Shown here in pieces: positions 60,883 through 64,000 of a stretch of 64,000 nt of DNA (the stretch's first letter is position 1; each line of letters starts with the position of its first letter). The notes under the pieces are model-generated. The model ran no database searches, had not been told where the DNA came from, and saw nothing but the letters and a program-made list of their open reading frames with translations. The DNA comes from Lacipirellula limnantheis (GTDB lineage: Bacteria > Planctomycetota > Planctomycetia > Pirellulales > Lacipirellulaceae). The stretch spans positions 6,070,028 through 6,134,027 of the forward strand of contig NZ_CP036339.1 of assembly GCF_007746075.1 (NCBI RefSeq), in the 5' to 3' direction. A program made the translations under genes and the position numbers.

Positions 60883-62376
60883 TTGAATCATTCGACTCGT
60901 CAGAACGTTGCTTTGGATCAATCGCGAGCTCCAATATTGGAGACGCTGCGCTCGTATATTGCCGGCGGGACCTACCCGTTCCACACGCCGGGGCATAAGG
61001 GGGGACGCTTTGCGCCGCCGGAGCTGGTCGATCTGTGGGGCCAGGGGGTGTTCGACTACGACCTGCCGGCGATGACGGCGACCGACAATCTGCTCCATCC
61101 GACGCACTGCGTGCAGGAAGCGCAAGAGCTCGCGGCGGAGCTGTTCGGCGCGGCGGCGACGTTCTACACCGGCGGCGGGGCGACCACCGTGATCGCGGCG
61201 ATGATCCTCGCGGCCGTGCCGCCCGGCGGCACGATTCTGTTGCCGCGCAATGTGCATCGCTCCGTGGCGTCGGCGCTGGTCCTCTCCGGCGCGCGGCCGA
61301 AGTTTTTGCGTCATGACGTCTTGCCGCAGTCGGGAGCGCTGAGCGTCACCGGCGAGACAGTCGCCGCCGCGCTGGCGGAAGGGCCGGTCTCGGCGGTGCT
61401 GCTGACGCGGCCGAGCTACTACGGTTTGGCGCGCGAGCTCGACGACGTCGTCGCCGTGTGCCGCCAATACAATGTGCCGCTGCTGATCGACGAAGCCCAC
61501 GGGCCGCACCTTAACTTCCTGCCGGCGGGGAGCGCACCGACTTCGGCGATGCGGAGCGGGGCGAGCCTGGCGGCGCAGAGTTGCCACAAGACGCTCGGCT
61601 CGCTCGTGGGGACGGCGCAGTTGCACGTCGGGCACGATTCGCCAGTGAGCGCGGAGCAGGTGCGTGATGCGTTCAATCTGCTGCAGACGACGAGTCCCAA
61701 CTACCTGCAACTCGTGTCGATGGACGTCACGCGCCGGTTCATGGCGCAAGCAGGCGCCGCGCTCTTTGCCCAGGCGGTGGCCGACGCTGAGCAGCTCGCC
61801 GCGGAGATCAACGCCTTGCCCGGACTGCGCGTGCTCGATCCTGCCGACGATCCGCGGCTAGCCGGCCATCGGCGCGATCCGTTGCGGCTGGCAGTCAACG
61901 TCGCCGGCGCTGGGTGGACGGGGTATGACGCGGAGCTATTGCTGCGACAAGAGTATCAGATCGAGGATGAATTGTCGGACTGGTACAACATCGTGCTCGT
62001 GTTGGGTCCGAGCGACGACGTCGCGGCGAAGGAGCGGTTGCTGGCGGGGTTGCGCGAGGTGAGCGCGAAGCCGCGAGCGGCTCAGGCTTCGGCGATTGCG
62101 GAGGCGACGCACCTGTTACAACCTGCCGTGCCGCCGCTGGCGATGACGCCGCGCGAGGCGGCGCTCGGACCGAAGCTGGCCGTGCCGCTCGCCGAGTCGA
62201 TCGGCCGCGTTTGCGCGGAGAGCATCATGTTTTATCCGCCGGGGATTCCGCTCTTGATGCCGGGTGAAGAAGTGACGGCGGAGATCGTTGCGGTTTGCCG
62301 CTCTCTGCTCGCAGGCGGGGCGCATTGCTATGCCTCAGATCCGACCTTAGCGACAATCCGGGTGCGTCGCCCGTGA
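60883..62376 (+). CDS. Orn/Lys/Arg decarboxylase-family PLP enzyme
   Basis: 497 residues if it starts at TTG 60883 (GGGGGGAG 12 nt upstream); the ATG at 60808 would translate the palindrome and is less likely. Fold type I PLP enzyme: YPFHTPGHKGGRF near the start is the family signature; ELFGAAATFYTGGGATTVIA; LIDEAHGPHLNF with the PLP-binding Asp; and SCHKTLGSL with the Schiff-base lysine. This is the short form of arginine, lysine or ornithine decarboxylase (SpeA/Cad-like) feeding polyamine synthesis. Which amino acid is used cannot be said from sequence. Confidence 0.88.
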   Translation: MNHSTRQNVALDQSRAPILETLRSYIAGGTYPFHTPGHKGGRFAPPELVDLWGQGVFDYDLPAMTATDNLLHPTHCVQEAQELAAELFGAAATFYTGGGATTVIAAMILAAVPPGGTILLPRNVHRSVASALVLSGARPKFLRHDVLPQSGALSVTGETVAAALAEGPVSAVLLTRPSYYGLARELDDVVAVCRQYNVPLLIDEAHGPHLNFLPAGSAPTSAMRSGASLAAQSCHKTLGSLVGTAQLHVGHDSPVSAEQVRDAFNLLQTTSPNYLQLVSMDVTRRFMAQAGAALFAQAVADAEQLAAEINALPGLRVLDPADDPRLAGHRRDPLRLAVNVAGAGWTGYDAELLLRQEYQIEDELSDWYNIVLVLGPSDDVAAKERLLAGLREVSAKPRAAQASAIAEATHLLQPAVPPLAMTPREAALGPKLAVPLAESIGRVCAESIMFYPPGIPLLMPGEEVTAEIVAVCRSLLAGGAHCYASDPTLATIRVRRP

Positions 62377-62884
62377 CTGGTGATCGGTGAAGCATGAGCG
62401 GGAAAAGCAGATGCCGATGCGACGTCGACGCGTGCTCGTCCACGGGGTTTTTGACCCGTTCAGCAGTCACCGAGCGCCGGTCACCCTTGCTCATGGAGAA
62501 TTCCATCCATGCCGCCGACCGCCGCTCCAGCGGCCTGTCGCCGCTCGGCGTGCCAGCGGCCCTGTGCGAACCCGCACAGGGGGGGCCGGCGGACAATCAG
62601 ATTGACCGCCCCTCGGCCCGAGTCTAAAGTACGATCAGGAACATTAGGCCGTGATCTGGTTCGGCCAGTCGCCCCGCGCTTCAATAGCTCGCATCGCTGG
62701 GCGATGAGTTTGCGCTCGATCTGCTGCTCGCCCGAGCCGTCGGCGCCGTGATAATTCGGGCCCGAGTTGTTGCATCGCCAGCGGTCGAAGCGGCCGCAAG
62801 CTAATCCTGGCCCGTCGCCCAGCGCATCGTTTGATTGTCACCGAGAGTCCAACCGCACCCGGCGATCGCCGGAGGAGAATTGAA
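62377..62884. other. Intergenic, no gene
   Basis: 508 bp with only shadow ORFs. GGAGGAG at 62871-62877 is the ribosome site of the next gene. No repeat or stable stem stood out. Confidence 0.4.
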
Positions 62885-63889
62885 ATGGGTCGCTTGCCGC
62901 TCGTGAGTCGTTTGCTGAAGTCTGGCGCCGTCATGTCATTGAGCCTGACGGCATGCCTGCTCGCCACGCAATGCGCCACTGCGGTGCAGGTTGATTTTCA
63001 ACTCCAGGGATCGAATTCGCTCTTGGCGGCGCCTTTTCTCAACGCGGTCGGCGCTCCGATGTTGGCGCAGGATCCCGGCAACACGAGTTTGACCACAACC
63101 TATAGCGGCACGATCACGGTCGACGTCGACAATCTGACCAGCCCGACCTCGATTAAGTTTATCTCGGCCACCGCAGCGGCGGCGAATAGCGGCAGCTGGC
63201 TGCCCGATCTGGACGGGGGCTCGGCAGGCGATCCGGATATTCAAGGCGACGCCACGCCGGGCTTGGCGGCGCCCGCCAATTACGGGTTCTTCATCGATTT
63301 GGGAGGTCCTAGCGTCGCCGTGCTTTACAGCGCCGTGCGGGACGTGGTCCTGTCGCTCAATTCCGACCCGATTCCCGTCTCGGCGGGCCAGTTCTCGGGG
63401 CTTGGCGTGGGCATCACAGTCCCCCAAGGGAGTTACTACGGGAACTTGAGTTCAGGCGCCTTCGGCGATGACGCTAGCGTACAAGATCTCACGGATGAGA
63501 CGGGCTCCAATTCCGCCAGCGCGACAGCCAGCTACTCGGTGGCGGGCAATGTGGCGACGCTGTCGTTGCCGCTGCAGTTTATCTTGAGCGAAGGCGCGAA
63601 TCCGGAAGTCGAGTTCTCCGGCACGTTCGTTGCCACGTATTCGCTGGTACAATCGGTGGCCGGCGACTTCAACAACGACGGCAAGGTCGATGGCGCCGAC
63701 TTCTTGGTCTGGCAGCGCGGCGGTTCGCCCAATCCGCTGAGCCCGGGCGACCTCGCCACTTGGCAAGGGGCGTATGGCGGACCGGCGATCGGGGCGGTGC
63801 CGGAACCGGCGACTGCTTTGTTGATGACGTCGGCAGTGATCGGCGCCATGCTGGGAGTTCGCCGCGGGCGTCGCGCACAGACGCTGTAG
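62885..63889 (+). CDS. PEP-CTERM protein with dockerin-like repeat
   Basis: 334 residues from ATG 62885. Signal LKSGAVMSLSLTACLLATQC; a beta-rich domain of ~230 residues (TTYSGTITVDVDNLTSPTSI, LYSAVRDVVLSLNSDPIPVS, VATLSLPLQFILSEGANPEV, EFSGTFVATYSLVQ); then a single dockerin-like unit DFNNDGKVDGADFLVWQRGG and a degenerate second, VPEPATALL, a helix and RRGRRAQTL. Exported surface protein by PEP-CTERM sorting. The window ends 111 bp later with nothing further seen. Confidence 0.87.
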   Translation: MGRLPLVSRLLKSGAVMSLSLTACLLATQCATAVQVDFQLQGSNSLLAAPFLNAVGAPMLAQDPGNTSLTTTYSGTITVDVDNLTSPTSIKFISATAAAANSGSWLPDLDGGSAGDPDIQGDATPGLAAPANYGFFIDLGGPSVAVLYSAVRDVVLSLNSDPIPVSAGQFSGLGVGITVPQGSYYGNLSSGAFGDDASVQDLTDETGSNSASATASYSVAGNVATLSLPLQFILSEGANPEVEFSGTFVATYSLVQSVAGDFNNDGKVDGADFLVWQRGGSPNPLSPGDLATWQGAYGGPAIGAVPEPATALLMTSAVIGAMLGVRRGRRAQTL

Positions 63890-64000
63890 CGGCGGGAAAA
63901 TGACTCGCTGCGGCGCTCATTGCCGTGGACGCGGATCGACTTGCGCCGAATGACGGGGCGCTATCGCTGCAGAGCGGTGACGGCCTGTTTAGAATCAAGC

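Noticed and set aside
60769..61749. 326-codon minus-strand ORF
   Set aside because: Antisense to the decarboxylase-family gene, extreme Arg content.
1..64000. CRISPR arrays
   Set aside because: No regularly spaced direct repeats of 24-40 bp with unique spacers were found. The regular repeats at 6-9 kb and 50 kb are protein-coding.

Overview
The window is high-GC bacterial DNA that looks like a planctomycete of the order Pirellulales. The grounds are several secreted proteins ending in a PEP-CTERM sorting tail (a V/I-PEP motif, a hydrophobic stretch, then arginines), dockerin-like D-x-D-x-D-G repeats, a giant surface protein carrying the 'LESRALLAAD' export motif, small membrane proteins with an 'F-S-I-R' motif before a transmembrane helix, DUF3326 and paired ExbB/ExbD genes. 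No database search was possible, so family names rest on reading motifs.

Layout. 0-5.7 kb: a BON protein, an ABC exporter, a complete IS5-type insertion sequence with a likely programmed -1 frameshift, and gene debris. 5.7-16.3 kb: four surface or exported proteins (a 1424-residue tandem-repeat dockerin protein and three PEP-CTERM proteins), with a scrap of an IntI-like integrase at 12.3-12.5 kb. 16.4-24.6 kb: an accessory stretch of short, almost all plus-strand ORFs, including an array of broken copies of one small membrane-protein family and a recurring TAGAAT box 6-7 nt before an ATG. 24.6-28.7 kb: another PEP-CTERM protein, a 5'-truncated second IS copy, a gene cut by it, and a three-gene cluster whose first member is frameshifted.

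28.759-39.790 kb is an 11.0-kb integrated element. A 23-bp direct repeat of the 3' end of tRNA-Ile marks both ends, and the intact tRNA-Ile (minus strand) lies at the right end. It encodes two tyrosine recombinases plus a recombinase remnant, an excisionase-like HTH protein, a replication-like protein, an S49 protease, a coiled-coil protein, a capsid-cement-like protein, zinc-ribbon proteins and a multi-hairpin non-coding element. It looks like a phage-derived or satellite-like integrative element. The last codons of the tRNA-proximal integrase lie beyond the attachment core, so its C-terminus should change on excision.

39.9-64 kb is more conserved chromosome: a thioredoxin-fold protein without active-site cysteines, a BON protein, a lipoprotein, an ExbB-ExbD-terpene-cyclase-fold operon, two TatA/B-like proteins, a small HTH protein, an exported 11-mer-repeat protein, two tandem paralogues with C-terminal Hint domains but no toxin, a zinc-binding metallopeptidase, a DUF3326 protein, an Orn/Lys/Arg decarboxylase-family enzyme and a final PEP-CTERM/dockerin protein. 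Palindromic intergenic repeats are scattered through this part.
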